Of a stretch of DNA of 64,000 nt, positions 12,401-27,400 are shown in pieces. How positions within the stretch are numbered: position 1 is the stretch's first letter; every line of letters starts with the position of its first letter. The notes beneath the pieces are model-generated. The model saw only the letters and a list, made by a program, of their open reading frames with translations, did not search any database and was not told the origin of the DNA. The position numbers were made by a program, and so were the translations under genes. Origin of the DNA: Phoronis australis (lineage: Eukaryota; Phoronida; Phoronidae); contig NMRA01000219.1 in NCBI GenBank assembly GCA_002633005.1, positions 415,251 through 479,250 on the forward strand. Direction: 5' to 3'.

Positions 12401-15400
12401 CAATGTTTTTAAATTTTTAGAAAAACCATAAAAAGCAATAACAGTTGTACTTTGAACCATAGTAGAAGGCAGGCCTAGTACGACTCCAGTCAATGATCTT
12501 GCCTCCGCACCATGAGGTGAGATAATGATTCAAGCTAGTGTTTTGTTAAATATCCAATGATATTTACTTGTGCATAGCTGTTGTATTGATGATCTGAAGA
12601 GTCAGTCAGTAGAGTTGAAGGTCTTTGTTAACGTTCGACTTGGTCACAAATTATTCTGTTTGTATCACTACTTTGAGCAATACGTGTTCTCGGTTATCTC
12701 TCAAGGAGTTTTTTTGCTGTGGTTCGTCAAATAAACAACAACTACAACTAAACTATAGACACATGTCTCATTCCTCTCCATCATTACTAAACAGTTATCA
12801 CATGCTAGAAGAGTTAAGCTGCTATGTTTCAAAACTAATCATTTCTTCTAAATGCAAAATCAAAACAAACCAAAGCTCATTAAAGAAAAATGTGTGTATT
12901 TCCAATAATAAACTTTTGGCTATCAGATTGTGTGCCTGCGACATGCAAATTACCGCATGAATCTGAATTATTTGTTATATAATGAAAACAATAAATCATT
13001 ATAGCCTAGAAGGGAGAACAAATTTATTTAAGTAAAATCAGAGAAGAACAGGAAGAACCAGACCTTTTTCCTGTTTTCTTTTTCATCTTCGGGCTTGATT
13101 TCATCTTTCGGGTATATACAATGGGAACTGGGTTGAGGTTCACTGTCTAGAGGTAAGATTCCTTTCAACCGTGGTACTTTTTGTCCTATTACTTGGAATA
13201 TTGGTCTTGGCCAATCACAGTAACAGAATAATGGAAGTGTTGCCAACATCGTCCATGGAAACATCCCTGTAAACATTTAGTAATGGTCCCAGGCATTAAT
13301 TAATCAAAAAACGTAACGATCGATTAAAATGAACTCGAATGCGCTAAATCCTCAAAGAACTGACCTAAACAGGCGTGGCTAGTACTTACATTCACAACTG
13401 ACAATGGCGTCCATAATTTATAATGTTCACTAACAATACATTTATCTCATGTATGTGTAATTAATGCAGCCATGAAATACACCATCATGGAATAAGGTCT
13501 CGTTGGGACATTCCCAGGCGAAATGAATTCTTAATAGGAAATGCCAGTAGTATTCCTACGTAATAGGTTCATTAAGCAAGTCTTACGCTATCAGGATTAG
13601 CAGAAAGTAGACCAGAAAGCGTTAACTGTTTACCCCAGAGTATTCAGCTACTACCTTGGTACATCAAAGGCTTGATGGCAGCCTCACAAATGGAAGTGAG
13701 CTAGTCGCCATTTATGGGCCTGGCTGAATGTGTATTGATCAAGATAAATGGAGTCGTAAACCAACAGCCTGTTTAGCGTACTACTTTCAATAACGGCAAA
13801 TGAGGAACATGACTGTTTTTCAAAAGTGAAAAGTGAATATTAGCCGTCTTCGAATTTCTAAAATCGATGCACTATAAGAGAAATTACCGAGTAGAATTTC
13901 TTCAGCAGCATGGATCGCTTAGGCACTGGGGTAACAGAAACCTAAATGTTAGTGAAGGACTTGTAATCTAGTATATGAGATTTGTCACATAACAATTTAT
14001 TTCATGCAAAAACTTAAAACCAAAGAGAGAGAGAGTCACAAACTTACCAATGGCAAACATTGTTGAGTTCATAAGATGAAACTGAGCACCAAAAAATATT
14101 GCAAATGGACGTGTTGCATCGAAGAAGAGGAAGAATCCCAAGGTCAAATCAAGCACAAAGCCGGCGCCATGGACAATATATAGGTCTATCTGGTCGTTGG
14201 TTAAAAGAAGCCTGAAAAATGAAATTTATGATAATCACGCAGTCTCTGAGGTTGACATCAGATTAATGTTGAGGCCTAAAGGTGCCTTTTGTGTTTTGTA
14301 TAGTTCTCAGACTTCAATCTTATACAGTGTTTTGAGTGATAATCAAAATGTTACCTCAACCTTTGGAGCATCAAAAATGACTTCTTCAAAATATTTCTGT
14401 GTTACAAATAATTTGTCTCATTTTTGTCTAAAGCAACTTTACTCTTTGGCATTTCTCATAATATGTCTCATACAAATTTTAAATTAAAATAAGGGCACAC
14501 AAATTTTTTCCAATGCAATGATGATTAATCAATGCAAATTTTTAAAAATCACTCCACTCCACTAATAAAATAAAGAAAACCCTGCCGGCAACTATGCCGA
14601 AAACATGAACACTAAGATATAAGTGAAACGTTCAGGCAGCAGCACTGTTTGTCCAAATTTTTTCAATAAACAGGCCTTCCGTTTTTCAGCAGCAAATCAA
14701 AAGGCTTGTTACTAAGCAAACCAAGTCTTTCATATTTACAAAGTATCTGGTTATTAACTATCATTTTTTGTCATTTTCTCGTGTAAAAACCACGGCCAAA
14801 TAATACGACTGAGCTGAGCAGAGCTAACAAAGACTCAGGGTGACATTCCTGGAAAACGGTATTGTATAATTTATAAAATTGCAGTTTACAAACAAATACC
14901 CTTAAATCCTATTCCTCCCTGCAGACTCAGGGTGACATTCCTAGAAAAGGGTATTGTATCATTTATGAAATTGCAGTTTACAAACAAATACCCTTAAATC
15001 CTATTCCTCCCTGCGTAGACAAATACGACACATTTCTGTAGGAAAAAAGGTATGATCTAACATGGCACTGGATAAGTGTCGTGAAGACAGAAACATTTGG
15101 TCAAACACTCCTAAACTTCCACGTATGAAAACTGAGTGCATGCAGGACTGCTGACTGTAAGCAGTCCTTACAATCAGAGAGATGAGTCATTAAATAAATT
15201 ATGTAATCGCGGTAAAATGGAGTACTGTAGGATTATTTTTGGGGTGACAGTTATATCTTCATTTAGATTTAAAGTTATCAAAGACCAAGATGAGGCAGCG
15301 GTCACTAAGAAAAACTAGAGAAAGTAAAAAAAAATGTTTAGTACAATCACTGCATAGCACAGGGACAAGTGAAATCTTTGGACTAAAAATGGACATTATG

Positions 15401-18400
15401 AGAGGGCTTCAAAGTTACCTAAATGGAGCAAAGCACCAATTCTTGGACAGGTATTCCATAGAATATCCCATAAGCCAGTCAGTTTCAGTCTTTTTTAAAC
15501 CAGCGTAAAAGTACACTAGGAATATCTGCAAAAATAATGTCTGTTGTAAGTACAACACATCTAAATTAGAATGAAAAGTTCAACAAACACATCATGGTAA
15601 TTCACCATATTCCATACCTTTCAGTCACTGTCACATGTCAGGGACCTCAATCCCACAATATCAGGGCCAAATATCTGACCTATTCCCCTCTGAATAAAAA
15701 GTATTTTGATATCCAAAAATTTCCTCAGGTGATTGAAAAATCTCCCTCCAGGTTCGATTGTCTTGTAACCTATACAGGTGACAATTTGAAAGAGCATGAT
15801 GGCCACTTGTGAGGCAGAGCTTGAGGGGGCTTTCAACAGGATGTGGGTACTAGTGATGGTGAGCAGGAGGTAGTTTTCCCCTCACCCCAAAATATTCCTC
15901 CCTCAGAAAGCACAGGCAATCTTCCTATTGGATGAATGAGTGTCCTGCATGCAAGTAACAAGCAAGTTACTACTAGTAGATGGCGGGTTTGGACACTCCT
16001 ACAACGAAAAGTGGCAGTAACTAGACACCAAAACGAGACACCACTGCGACAGGAACCTCATTGGGGGGGAGACAGGTGGACAACAAATTTGCAGGGTGTC
16101 AACAGTAAGCAATCAGTCATTTGTTACTCAGTCGTCGCTCTGCAGTTGCATTGTAGGCAAATCGGTGGACACAGTTTTTATTAATGTTGATTTTTTAAAA
16201 TTTCTATGATTTATATTTCAGTCTTTTACAACTACAACTTTGCAAAAAAAATTTCCATTACCGTCACCTAAACAAAGACACCTCTAACTTAATGAAATTA
16301 AATTCTTTAGAAAATCTTTATATAATAACAGTTTAATGTTTGAACAACTCTAATTCTATTTCTTGGTTCACTGATTTTCTAATGTGGGCATAACTAAACA
16401 TTTTTTCTGGCTATTGAGTACTGCAAATTTTAGCATTATAGTTTCAGCACAAGAAGTTATGCTGTTGAAGTTTTTCCTTTGTTTTTTATTTTTTGTCATT
16501 GCATTCTCTATGGAATAAGAAGACAACTTTAAGGGGTTATCGACAGTATTTTTGAGGTATTTTACCTCAAAACACAGTTACAAAAACGTGCAATGTGACC
16601 TAAATGCTCCACCTTCAAAATTATGATTACCCCCATGTCATTTGACTTGATGGTGATTATGTCAAAGACATATCATGTCATTGGAATTATGAAATAAGTT
16701 CATTCGATGGGATCAAACTGAAACAAGAAATTTCTTCTTTAATAAAATTTAAAATCGTCATTTGAATTCAAAGACACTTTATAAATTGCCTATTGTTTAC
16801 CATGAAGTCATGTTAAAATTGGACTGAAGCATGCAATTATCTTAATATGCAAAAACAACAAAAATTCAATGCAAAACGAACATTTTTAAACCAAGTAACC
16901 TGCTGTTTGCATAAAAGAACACATTCAAGTTAGACAATGTCGTAAAATAATGACTGCTATGCAGCTTTTTGACAAACTGTGTCCAACCCCCTCAAAGCAA
17001 GAAGTGCTACTCAATTACAATAATGGTATGGTAAACATATCAGTGATAAGTAAACATTTCATAATTCACAATGACAGATTGAAAGACATTTCATAACTTG
17101 TAAGACACACCAGTACATTATTAATTACTCACCAATCAATAAATTTCCTCGCCTTGTTTGTCTTTCTAGGTAATTAAAGCACTGCAGGAACCACAAATTT
17201 TAACACCGACGTCAAAATCAATACAAGTGGTCACATGATAATGACATATTTTTGTGTTGATGTGGCCAAACTTGTCAAAAATTGATGAACTTTGGAATTT
17301 CTTGCTCAAAATTTAACAGTCGACAACTGTCATGCCCATCTAAAAATCAACAGGTGGCAGCACATTACCACCAATAACTCAGTGCTAAATTTCATAATGA
17401 TCCATCCCGTGGTCTTTGAGAAAATCAGACGCACAAGCAAAGTTGACAACAGACAGATGACGGGATACTGACTACGCGCAACCACTTTGTTTACGAGTGC
17501 ACAGTATGAATGTCCGCAGCACTACTGTAAGCCTTCCGAACTGGCAACATTTGCACCTCTTTTTGCACAAGACTGAAGAGTCCCCATGAAGATGTTGGGC
17601 TACTTTATTCACTGTACAGATTACACTTGTATGGCTTCACTTTGGGAAGCACAGCCGTTACAAACAACCTGATCAGGCTAAAGTACATGCTAAAGGTCAG
17701 AAGCATACTTACCCGATGACACATCAATCATTTCTAATGAGCTAGTTCTACTAAAAACCCGTGTGGGGCTTCAACTCGAAAACAACGACACGAATGCATA
17801 ACGTACCTTTGAATTAACATAATTACGTAATTAGCATAGGAAACCTTTTAAATAATTTCCCTTTCCTGCCATTTTAATTAAAACTCATAAGACATTCAAC
17901 AATGCATTCATTTACCTGAAATCGCAGCACAGCAATATTCCACAACGGTGTGTGACTATTTCGAATCTTCTTGCTAAGTAGACCGTCTAGAGACCTGCAA
18001 AATAGATATGTTAACGGTTAAACAAACTTGAATTCTTGTATTGACAGTACGCTTCCACAGTCATAAAAATGACACTTTGGTTGTCATCTTATTTTCCAAT
18101 GTTTTTAGTAGACTCTAAAAAAGTAACGACTCTGTACAACTAGGACAGTCCTTGTTCAGTCACCACTCAATTTCTTGTTTGATCTCTCGAGACAAAACTA
18201 CAGGTAAACCTCCATGATCANNNNNNNNNNNNNNNNNNNNNNNNNNNNNNNNNNNNNNNNNNNNNNNNNNNNNNNNNNNNNNNNNNNNNNNNNNNNNNNN
18301 NNNNNNNNNNNNNNNNNNNNNNNNNNNNNNNNNNNNNNNNNNNNNNNNNNNNNNNNNNNNNNNNNNNNNNNNNNNNNNNNNNNNNNNNNNNNNNNNNNNN

Positions 18401-21400
18401 NNNNNNNNNNNNNNNNNNNNNNNNNNNNNNNNNNNNNNNNNNNNNNNNNNNNNNNNNNNNNNNNNNNNNNNNNNNNNNNNNNNNNNNNNNNNNNNNNNNN
18501 NNNNNNNNNNNNNNNNNNNNNNNNNNNNNNNNNNNNNNNNNNNNNNNNNNNNNNNNNNNNNNNNNNNNNNNNNNNNNNNNNNNNNNNNNNNNNNNNNNNN
18601 NNNNNNNNNNNNNNNNNNNNNNNNNNNNNNNNNNNNNNNNNNNNNNNNNNNNNNNNNNNNNNNNNNNNNNNNNNNNNNNNNNNNNNNNNNNNNNNNNNNN
18701 NNNNNNNNNNNNCTTTCGATATTTTGTTCTCTGGCTCGTATTTATTTTCGAGTACGATTTCAAGCACACTGCCATACCAAACTTGAAATTTAGAGCATAT
18801 ACTCGGAATTTTTACTCAAAATCGTACTCGAAATATGGATGAAATACACTTCGCTTCGAGTATACTCGAAAATTCAGTACGTGCTCGAAATTTCGAGTAC
18901 AGATTTTTCGAGTATGACATTGAATACACCAAAGCTGAGTCTGTACTCGAGTTGAGTATGAAGTGTGAGTTTGAGCATGATTCGAGTCTGAGTACGGAGA
19001 TTGGAGACCGGGCCCTGATCAGGCTAAAGTACATGCTAAAGGTCAGAAGCATACTTACCTGATGACACATCAATCACCTACAATGAGCTATTTCTACTAA
19101 AAACCCGTGTGGGGCTTCAACTCGAAAACAACGACACGAATGCATAACGTACCTTTGAATTAACATAATGACGTAATTAGCATAGGAAACCTTTTAAATA
19201 ATTTCCCTTTCCTGCCATTTTAATTAAAACTCATAAGACATTCAACGATGCATTCATTTACCTGAAATCGCAGCACAGCAATATTCCACAACGGTGTGTG
19301 ACTATTTCGAATCTTCTTGCTAAGTAGACCGTCTAGAGACCTGCAAAATAGATATGTTAACGGTTAAACAAACTTGAATTCTTGTATTGACAGTACGCTT
19401 CCACAGTCATAAAAATGACACTTTGGTTGTCATCTTATTTTCCAATGTTTTTAGTAGACTCTAAAAAAGTAACGACTCTGTACAACTAGGACAGTCCTTG
19501 TTCAGTCACCACTCAATTTCTTGTTTTATCTCTCGAGACAAAACTACAGGTAAACCTCCATGATCATGGATTGCAATACACACAACCTGAATTCTACACA
19601 CCTCACTATCCATGGGGCACACATGCTGATGCATGAGATGGCCACAAATTAACTGTTAACTGGTAGGTAGATGCCTCAGATTATGAGGACACTAATAACG
19701 TAATTAGTTTCTGCCCAGATGATTAAAGAGTTCAAAATAACTTTACTGTTGTACGCAGTCGTGCTAAGAATTTCCAAAATCAAAAGGATCACAAATTTTA
19801 GGTAAGATTTTGCACAACTTTTTTTCTCTATAAATTTAAAAACATGGCAAAAATACTCTTACAAATAACTGTGCTGTTTCAATTACTTTTGGCTTTGTGC
19901 AGAAATCTTGACCACTCACTTTGCAAAGTGTGGCACTTTTAAGCTCTCTTCCACCTGATTTGGTAGTGATAAACAAAAACCAAGCAACATTTTTTTAACA
20001 ATCTGTCGATTTAAATTGAAAACTGTGATCTTTTGTTTCACACTGTATACTGGCAATTCGTACCATAAAAAATCTCTAACTTGGGGTAGTCTCCAAAATT
20101 TGGCACACCAGAATTCAATCTGATACTGACTCTTCCTGATTCTGAAATTTGCGATACCCGTGATTTTTGGTTTGATTGTGATATTCTTTACACTGAGCGC
20201 TTGGTGTGAAAAGCTTTTGAAAATAAAATCACAAGTTCATAAAAAGTAACACCGATTATTTTCACATAAGTAAAAATTGCCTCCAACAGCGCTTTCCCAT
20301 TAAGAAAACTTCGGTTTACCAAAGCTTCGCTGAAACTTCACTTACCTTTCCCACTTAATAGCAATATTGAAGTTATCGCTATGACAACAGACAACGCAGT
20401 TCATTTGTACTCTCAAACAAATATTGAGTAGTGGATTCAAGGCTAACTTAAAATTTTTCACCTGCCATTTGCAAGTGCTTATAAAAATGATCAGTATCAC
20501 TCTTCATTAGATATGCTTTGTTTTTTGCGTTTGTCTGTTGCGAGCATGTCAGCTACACTACAATGACACAGAACATGTTTTGCAAGTCCTGCGTGATCAT
20601 ATATTGTTGCCACGACCGCTATGAATAACTTCGACCAAGCTTTGCTTTAAGTGTTCCAACTACAATGAAGCTTCGGTGAGTACCGAAGTTTCGCTTTTAA
20701 ATCTTACAATTTCAAGTTTCGCTTGCAGGTTAACTACAGGATTTAACCTTTCCCACTTAACAAAACTTCGGTAAAAGTGTAGTTTTGCTTCTAATGGAAA
20801 AGCGACTGAAGACACTATCGCCGTAGTCTATATCATTGAATTGAATGTCTGTGTGTGTTTTGCACTGTTTTCTCCACAGGTTAACGACATGGTTAAATGA
20901 GTTTAATTTCTCAAAGAATGTAAATATTCAACACAAAAAACAAAGTAAGAAAGGCAAAAACATGTAATCATCGAACACAACGCAAGGTGCTAATTTGGCA
21001 ATAAATACGACAGCTTCTTTAATGATCTGACTTCTTCAAATTGCTATGAAACACTTTTGCCAATACACAGCATGATAAATCAGCCAACTAAAAACATGCT
21101 ACCCAAATACACACGGTCTTGTAAATAACACTGTCGTGAATGAAACTTCACTGACTTACATCAAACCCTAATGAAGAACATTAATTTAATCAAAGTTGCT
21201 TAAATCAATAAAATTAAGGTGTAAATATCAAAGATCCATTGCTACTTATTCAGCACACAGAGCAGTGATCGGACATTAATTGATTGACAGACTATCATAC
21301 AAATTCACTCACTTTCTAATAAATCATTCATTACATTACTGAAAATCAATAACTTAACATATTTAATGTCAGTTACCATTGCGTGTACGAATGCGAATGA

Positions 21401-24400
21401 TCGCAAATCAGTGTCCACCCAGAGCTTGAAAGCAATTCCGGAACGATTCCCCCCCACTGAGAGCTTTCAGTAGCAGCCGAGATCACTTTGAGAAGTAGAC
21501 CTACTGCTTTCAAGTAAGTCATTTTATTATTTTTATGCAGGACTCTAAAAAGATTACAACTGCTTTGGCTAACATGGGACAACCACACCTCAAAAATAGC
21601 CAACTGGACACTGTTCAAATTAAGTCTCAATTAACAAAAATTAATATTTTAGAAAACTGCTACAATGTTTTTCAGATTTTATCTTGAACTAGGCAATTTT
21701 GTCATGTTTTGGTACCATTGTTTTTTAATGAAGATGCATTTCTTTTCAGAAAATTTTACTAAAAAACACGGTCACGTGAACCAATTAATGAAAGATGAGC
21801 ATTCATTTAGATTACTTTAGTACAGAGCCATTTTCTACAATTTTCTGGATATTTATTGGCTAAATACAGACTTGTTGATAATGACTTAAATAACCTAAAT
21901 AAACAAATACAAGCAAATAGAATACAAAATAGAAATTAATGTAAATTTTTTCAAAAAGTGGGAACTTGAAATATCCACTTTCAGATGAACATAGCACAGA
22001 AGACATCTCAATCAAAGTTTTTGTTCAAAGGTTTAGTAAATAAAATATAATAGAAATAACAAATAAAGGACTAAATTCAAGGGTTAATTTTATACCTAAT
22101 AAGTTTATACAGTCACTATACAGTCAAAGAGTCCGTGTCATCTTTCCTTAAGAAAAATTCTGAAATATGTCCAATTCAAAGACTGTTATTTATTTACAAC
22201 TTTTGGGCAATATTTATGTTCAAGTGTAATGTTTTGTATAGTTAGGAATTGATGACATTGTAGGAGATAGTTTCGACTAGAAATAAAAGTGCAACGACTG
22301 TATTTTAATATCACACTTAATTATACTTTTAAACTACTTGCTTGAAAATATTACAGCAATCAATTTATCTTCATTAGCATATCAAGGTTCTCTTCTTGAA
22401 GTAAAATGATAACGACCCTTAAATGTAAGATAATAACACATAACTATTTTTGTAATTATTTCAAAGCTGCATTTGACCTTGTTTAGCTGGCTAAAATATA
22501 AATAGAATAACAATAGCAATAATAGTAATAGTAATAAACTACAATTTAAAACATGCTTTAGCCTCTTAAGCAAAAAATAAAATTTAATTTGTCCTGAATT
22601 AAGTTAAATTAAATTAAATGTATATTTACAATTAGACATCTTAGTTTCGTAAAATTTGTTCCATAATATTCCTTACATTGATTCAATATTCTGTATCATT
22701 CTGTTTCAAGCTCAAAGTCACAAGATATGCCAGCAACAGTTAATTCCAATACACTCTGAAGCAAGAACCTGTTGAATTTGATATTCTTGTTGATAACGGA
22801 AATGGAATTGCATTATGATGAGGCATGTTATGAAAGTGATTTCATGAGAATAAAAAGCCAAATTGATTTTGGATTTTTTAACCTGCTAAACGGGGCAATA
22901 TATAGCATTTTGGACTTGGAAGCAATAACTATTCTCCACAGTGGCTTGAAATTTTGCAGAGGGTTGTAAAGCATGGGTGTTAGTCGCACACAACAGGCCT
23001 TTTGAAATGGACATGCACTGTCAGTAGGCCCTATTCCATACACTAACTTTGCTACTACCGAAATTCCGATGTTAACTATGGTTATCTGCAAAGTTAAACC
23101 TTAGAGTGTACTCATCAGGTCCAGAGCTATAGCTCAGCAAAGTTATCGCTAGGTGGCGCTAATATGACCTCTGGTCACATGCCTTTTTCTTTTTGTCAGT
23201 GCTTGCCATCAAAAGTGGCAAGGACTTCTCACTCTCCTTAAATGGAAACTAGAACGTCAACTTCACAAGGCAGCCAACAGTTGCCACATTGTTACGATGA
23301 CGGTGTACTAGAAAATGACATATTAAACTAGAAAGATTATTATCACGGTGTGATAATAATGGACTCTGCACATGCACACTGGAATTGTTATGGGAAGTTA
23401 TTGGCAACAACCTGTTTACCAATATGAAAGGAATTTTTAGAAATGCAGGAGAAATTACATGTTGATAATTTGATGACCTTTGCACTAATTGACCCTTTCT
23501 GGTGCATTACGAGCCCCGATGAGGGAATAAGTGTAAACTTGATGAAACGTGTGGTTAATGCTAAGAATCACAGATGTCTTACTTTAAGCACTTTAGAATA
23601 CAAGATGAATGAATTGGTCAAAATTTCAGAAAAAAATGCACCTAATGACCCCATGTTTGCACCAAATGACTAAATTTAAAACAGAATTGAAGTGTCTAGC
23701 TCAATGACCTTTAACCTCTTGTTTCTGACTGGATGGCACTATTGTTTAGTAAAGTAAGGTATTTGATTGGCAAGTGTGCTGAAATTGAACAGTATTCCTT
23801 GAAAAATGTATCAGAAATGACCTTTTGATAACTAGATGACCTTTGTACTAACTGACCCTATCCAGTGCATTACAAGCCCTTTTAGTAGAATTATTGCAAA
23901 GTCTGTGTTAATGGTCCTGGCTGAGAAGATAATTGTTTGATTACCTCCATTTGGATTATGAATAACAGAGCCCTGAATGTCTTCAAAACAAAAATCAAAT
24001 TCAATACCTTTCCTGGATCAAAAGACAGCCATAAATAGTAGAAGGAAGACCAACTGACCTTTGATTTATAAAACTGTTTTTTGTTTTCATTTTCTACTTA
24101 CGAAAGTAAAATTCAAAATCTTACCAATATCGATTAGCATCCATGAACAACAAAAGGAAGGATACAACGCCATACAAGTAGGAGTGGTTGTTCCACCTCG
24201 GTTTATCCAGCAGGAACATGTACCAGTAAGGAATGGCAAACATTAACACACTGGTACGATAAAAAAGTCCGAGGATGATGCCAAGAGAGCCTAAAACAGA
24301 AATACACAAACATTAAGACAGTGTCATGATCAACACTGATTTTGGATATAATTGCATTTTGGTGATCATGAAAAATATCCTCAAATTCATCCGTTTTTAT

Positions 24401-27400
24401 ACAGGATTCTGCCTTACCTCAAATATTCCAAAATAACTTGAAAGGTCTAGCAAAATTCATTCAAGGCGCTTTGCAGGTAAGAAGTAATTATTTGTTAGTA
24501 AACTAGTCTGAAGCTGTCATGTAATGTTATGGTTTAATTGTTATTAGGTGACTGAGTAAGCCCATTGTGACAGTGTGGTGAATATTCTGTATTTGAGATC
24601 ATGTATTTACTGGCACCCTTATGTCACTATAATAAATAATTCTAATAAAAATAATAAATAAAGCAAAAATTCTCATTGACAAGTTTGGTACACTGAAAAA
24701 TAATTGTTTTGGACAAGGTCAGAGCTCACACCTAAATTAAGAATTAGGAAAATTCAAGAATCCCTACTCTTGAAAAAGACTCGTTTTCATTGGCAGCTAT
24801 TTTTGTCCATTTTATCTCAGACGTTTTTGATACAAAATGCAGTGTCCAGGAAATATGAAAGCCAAAAATATTCATGTCCAAATCTTCAGAATCACGAAAA
24901 TTCAACGTTTTCTTGGATTTCAATGTCCCAAATTTTAGAGATTGACCAAAATTGGAGAATTTCTATCACATTCTCATATTTTCTCACAAAAATTAAATTT
25001 TAAAAAGCTGTTAGAACAATTAATATTTCACCAATTACATGACCATATCACCAAAACTTTATTCTAATAAAAACTGTATGGAAGTACACCCCAGGACATT
25101 ATACCCGAGACCTCACCCTTTGTGCAGATACGTTCCCAGCAAGATGTGGACAAAATACACATAACTAATCAACATTCCTTTATTTACTTTTTGACAACTC
25201 AATTTCTTGGTTTAATATCTTATTTCTTCATGTTGTGTTTGCATTACAATCAACTTTGTTTCTATAAATTCTTACAGCTTCATCATACTAATAACACGAA
25301 AGTCAGGTCAGCCAATTAAATCATTGATTATCAGAAGCAAAATATTTGCATTGCAGATACACCAAACTTAAGCACAATGAACACGTCCATTACAATAATG
25401 CCTTCGAGTGAACCACTTCCAGAAAGTCTATCAGCAGAGCCAGAAGCAGGACATCCTGCTGCAGAACCGGAGCAACATCCTGAAGTACCTACTTCAGAAC
25501 CAGAAGCAGAGGGATCAATGACAGAACCAACATCTGAAAGCATAGGGGATCCAATACCAGAGAGTGAGAGTCTGACTGGACTCAAGGGCGAAGCAATATT
25601 TCTTATTACATTGTATTCCGTCTTTATAGCACTGATTCTGGTGGAAAACATTCTACTCATTATCGGCTTCATCAAAAGCAGGAAGTTGATGAACAACATC
25701 AATCGTTACGTGATGTCGCTGGCATGCGCAGACGTCTGTGTGGCATGTTTAGTGATACCTTCTGGAATTCTGGGATACTTCAGCGAGGAGTACATGATGT
25801 CGAGCTTTTGTCGAGCATGTGTGTATTTTGAACGCGTTGCTGCTTCGGCACGCCTCTTCTGCATGCTGACCATTGCCGCCAACCGTTTCAAAAAATTCAT
25901 GAGACCTGACACACCTGAGGAAAGTTCTAAACGGAGCAACATAAACATTCTGATTGGTTGGACTCTGGCACTGATTTATTCAATTCCAACACCCATATTT
26001 CATGACATGATCTTGGCAAAGGCTAAGGATGGATCTAACCTTTTTTTCATGACATGCGGAATACACGATGCATACAAAGCAATAAACAATGCATTCATGC
26101 TTGTAGACTTCACGTGCCTATACCTAATACCGTTATTTATGATCACAACACTGTACACAATTTTAATCAAGAAACTTCACACAAGCAACGATGCTCTTTC
26201 CAGAAGAATTATTGGCATGTTAATTTTGCTGATTGCTATGTTTGGAGTATTCAAGCTGCCATTGCATGTTTACAAACTTTACATAAACTGGGGACCTGGG
26301 TTCTTTAAGGGAGCTGTGACAGTTCATCGTATTTGCAGCATTTCTGGTTTCTTAGGAAGTAGCCTCAATTTCCTTATAGTCATGATTTTCAATGACTCCA
26401 TGCGAGATGCAGTCAAGAAGATTGTTTGCACCAAGCGACCCACAGTCACGCAGGTTCAACCTCAAAATGAAAGTACTCAAGACGTGTCACTTGCACTCAA
26501 GGACAACAAAGAACAGTCGAAAAGAAAACGCTTGATAAAAAGTTTAGTTTTGTAGACTCAGGAGCACCATCTTACAATTATAGTGTACACAAGAGGCAGC
26601 ATTGACAGTTTGTATGTTAAGCTGCTTTCAACCATGGAGTAAAAAAACATCAATTTTTTCCACGAGTATATATTGCTCTTTCAAAGCAATGTCATAGTTT
26701 GTCATTGTTTGAATAGACTGTTGATTGCTCTTTTATTGACTACATGTCTCCTTGCTGCACTTTTGTTGTTTTGTCACCTAATGTACAAGTTTCTTAATCA
26801 TTTTGCTCACCATCATTTATCGTCACCATCAAGTTTTGTTTAATTTCACCAAGTTTTAATGAAAAAGACTTAATATCCTTATAACCGTTTCTGCCATCAC
26901 CCCCACCGCTGCAGCCACCATTTCTCATTCAATTTCACAAAATGTCGCTGTGTAAAGCATTTTCATTTGACTTTGTTTCACATGTTGTGCTTGTAAAAGA
27001 CATAACACAACAAATCTCAAGCAAATGTCACATGACATACTATTTCAGGTCAAGCTCTAGCTGCCAATACAAACTGTGTCCGATAAAGAATGTTACTCAA
27101 GGTATGCAGTTATAACAAACAGGTTTTGAGAAAGACTTTGTGACTGAAAGAATATGTTTCAGAATTTCACCTTTTTATGACAGTTTTGCCACTTTCAGCT
27201 GTAGCACATTTTGAGAACCAATTTTCTCCACAGAATATCAGGCATCAACCTGGTTCTCAAGATACCTGATCCCTCATGTAAGTGGTTATGGCCCAATTTA
27301 GCATAATGTACGTACTAAAAGATAATTTAAATTGCACATTTTTGGTTGATTTAAAAAAAATTAATGAAAATCACAATTCTTTACACCAGAAGTTGTGACG

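Noticed and set aside
18198-18786. Long frames across the first N run
   Set aside because: They consist of undetermined bases.
25331-25948. Minus-strand frames across the GPCR, rich in Gly and Ser
   Set aside because: Shadows of the GPCR coding frame and its repetitive Glu/Pro tail.
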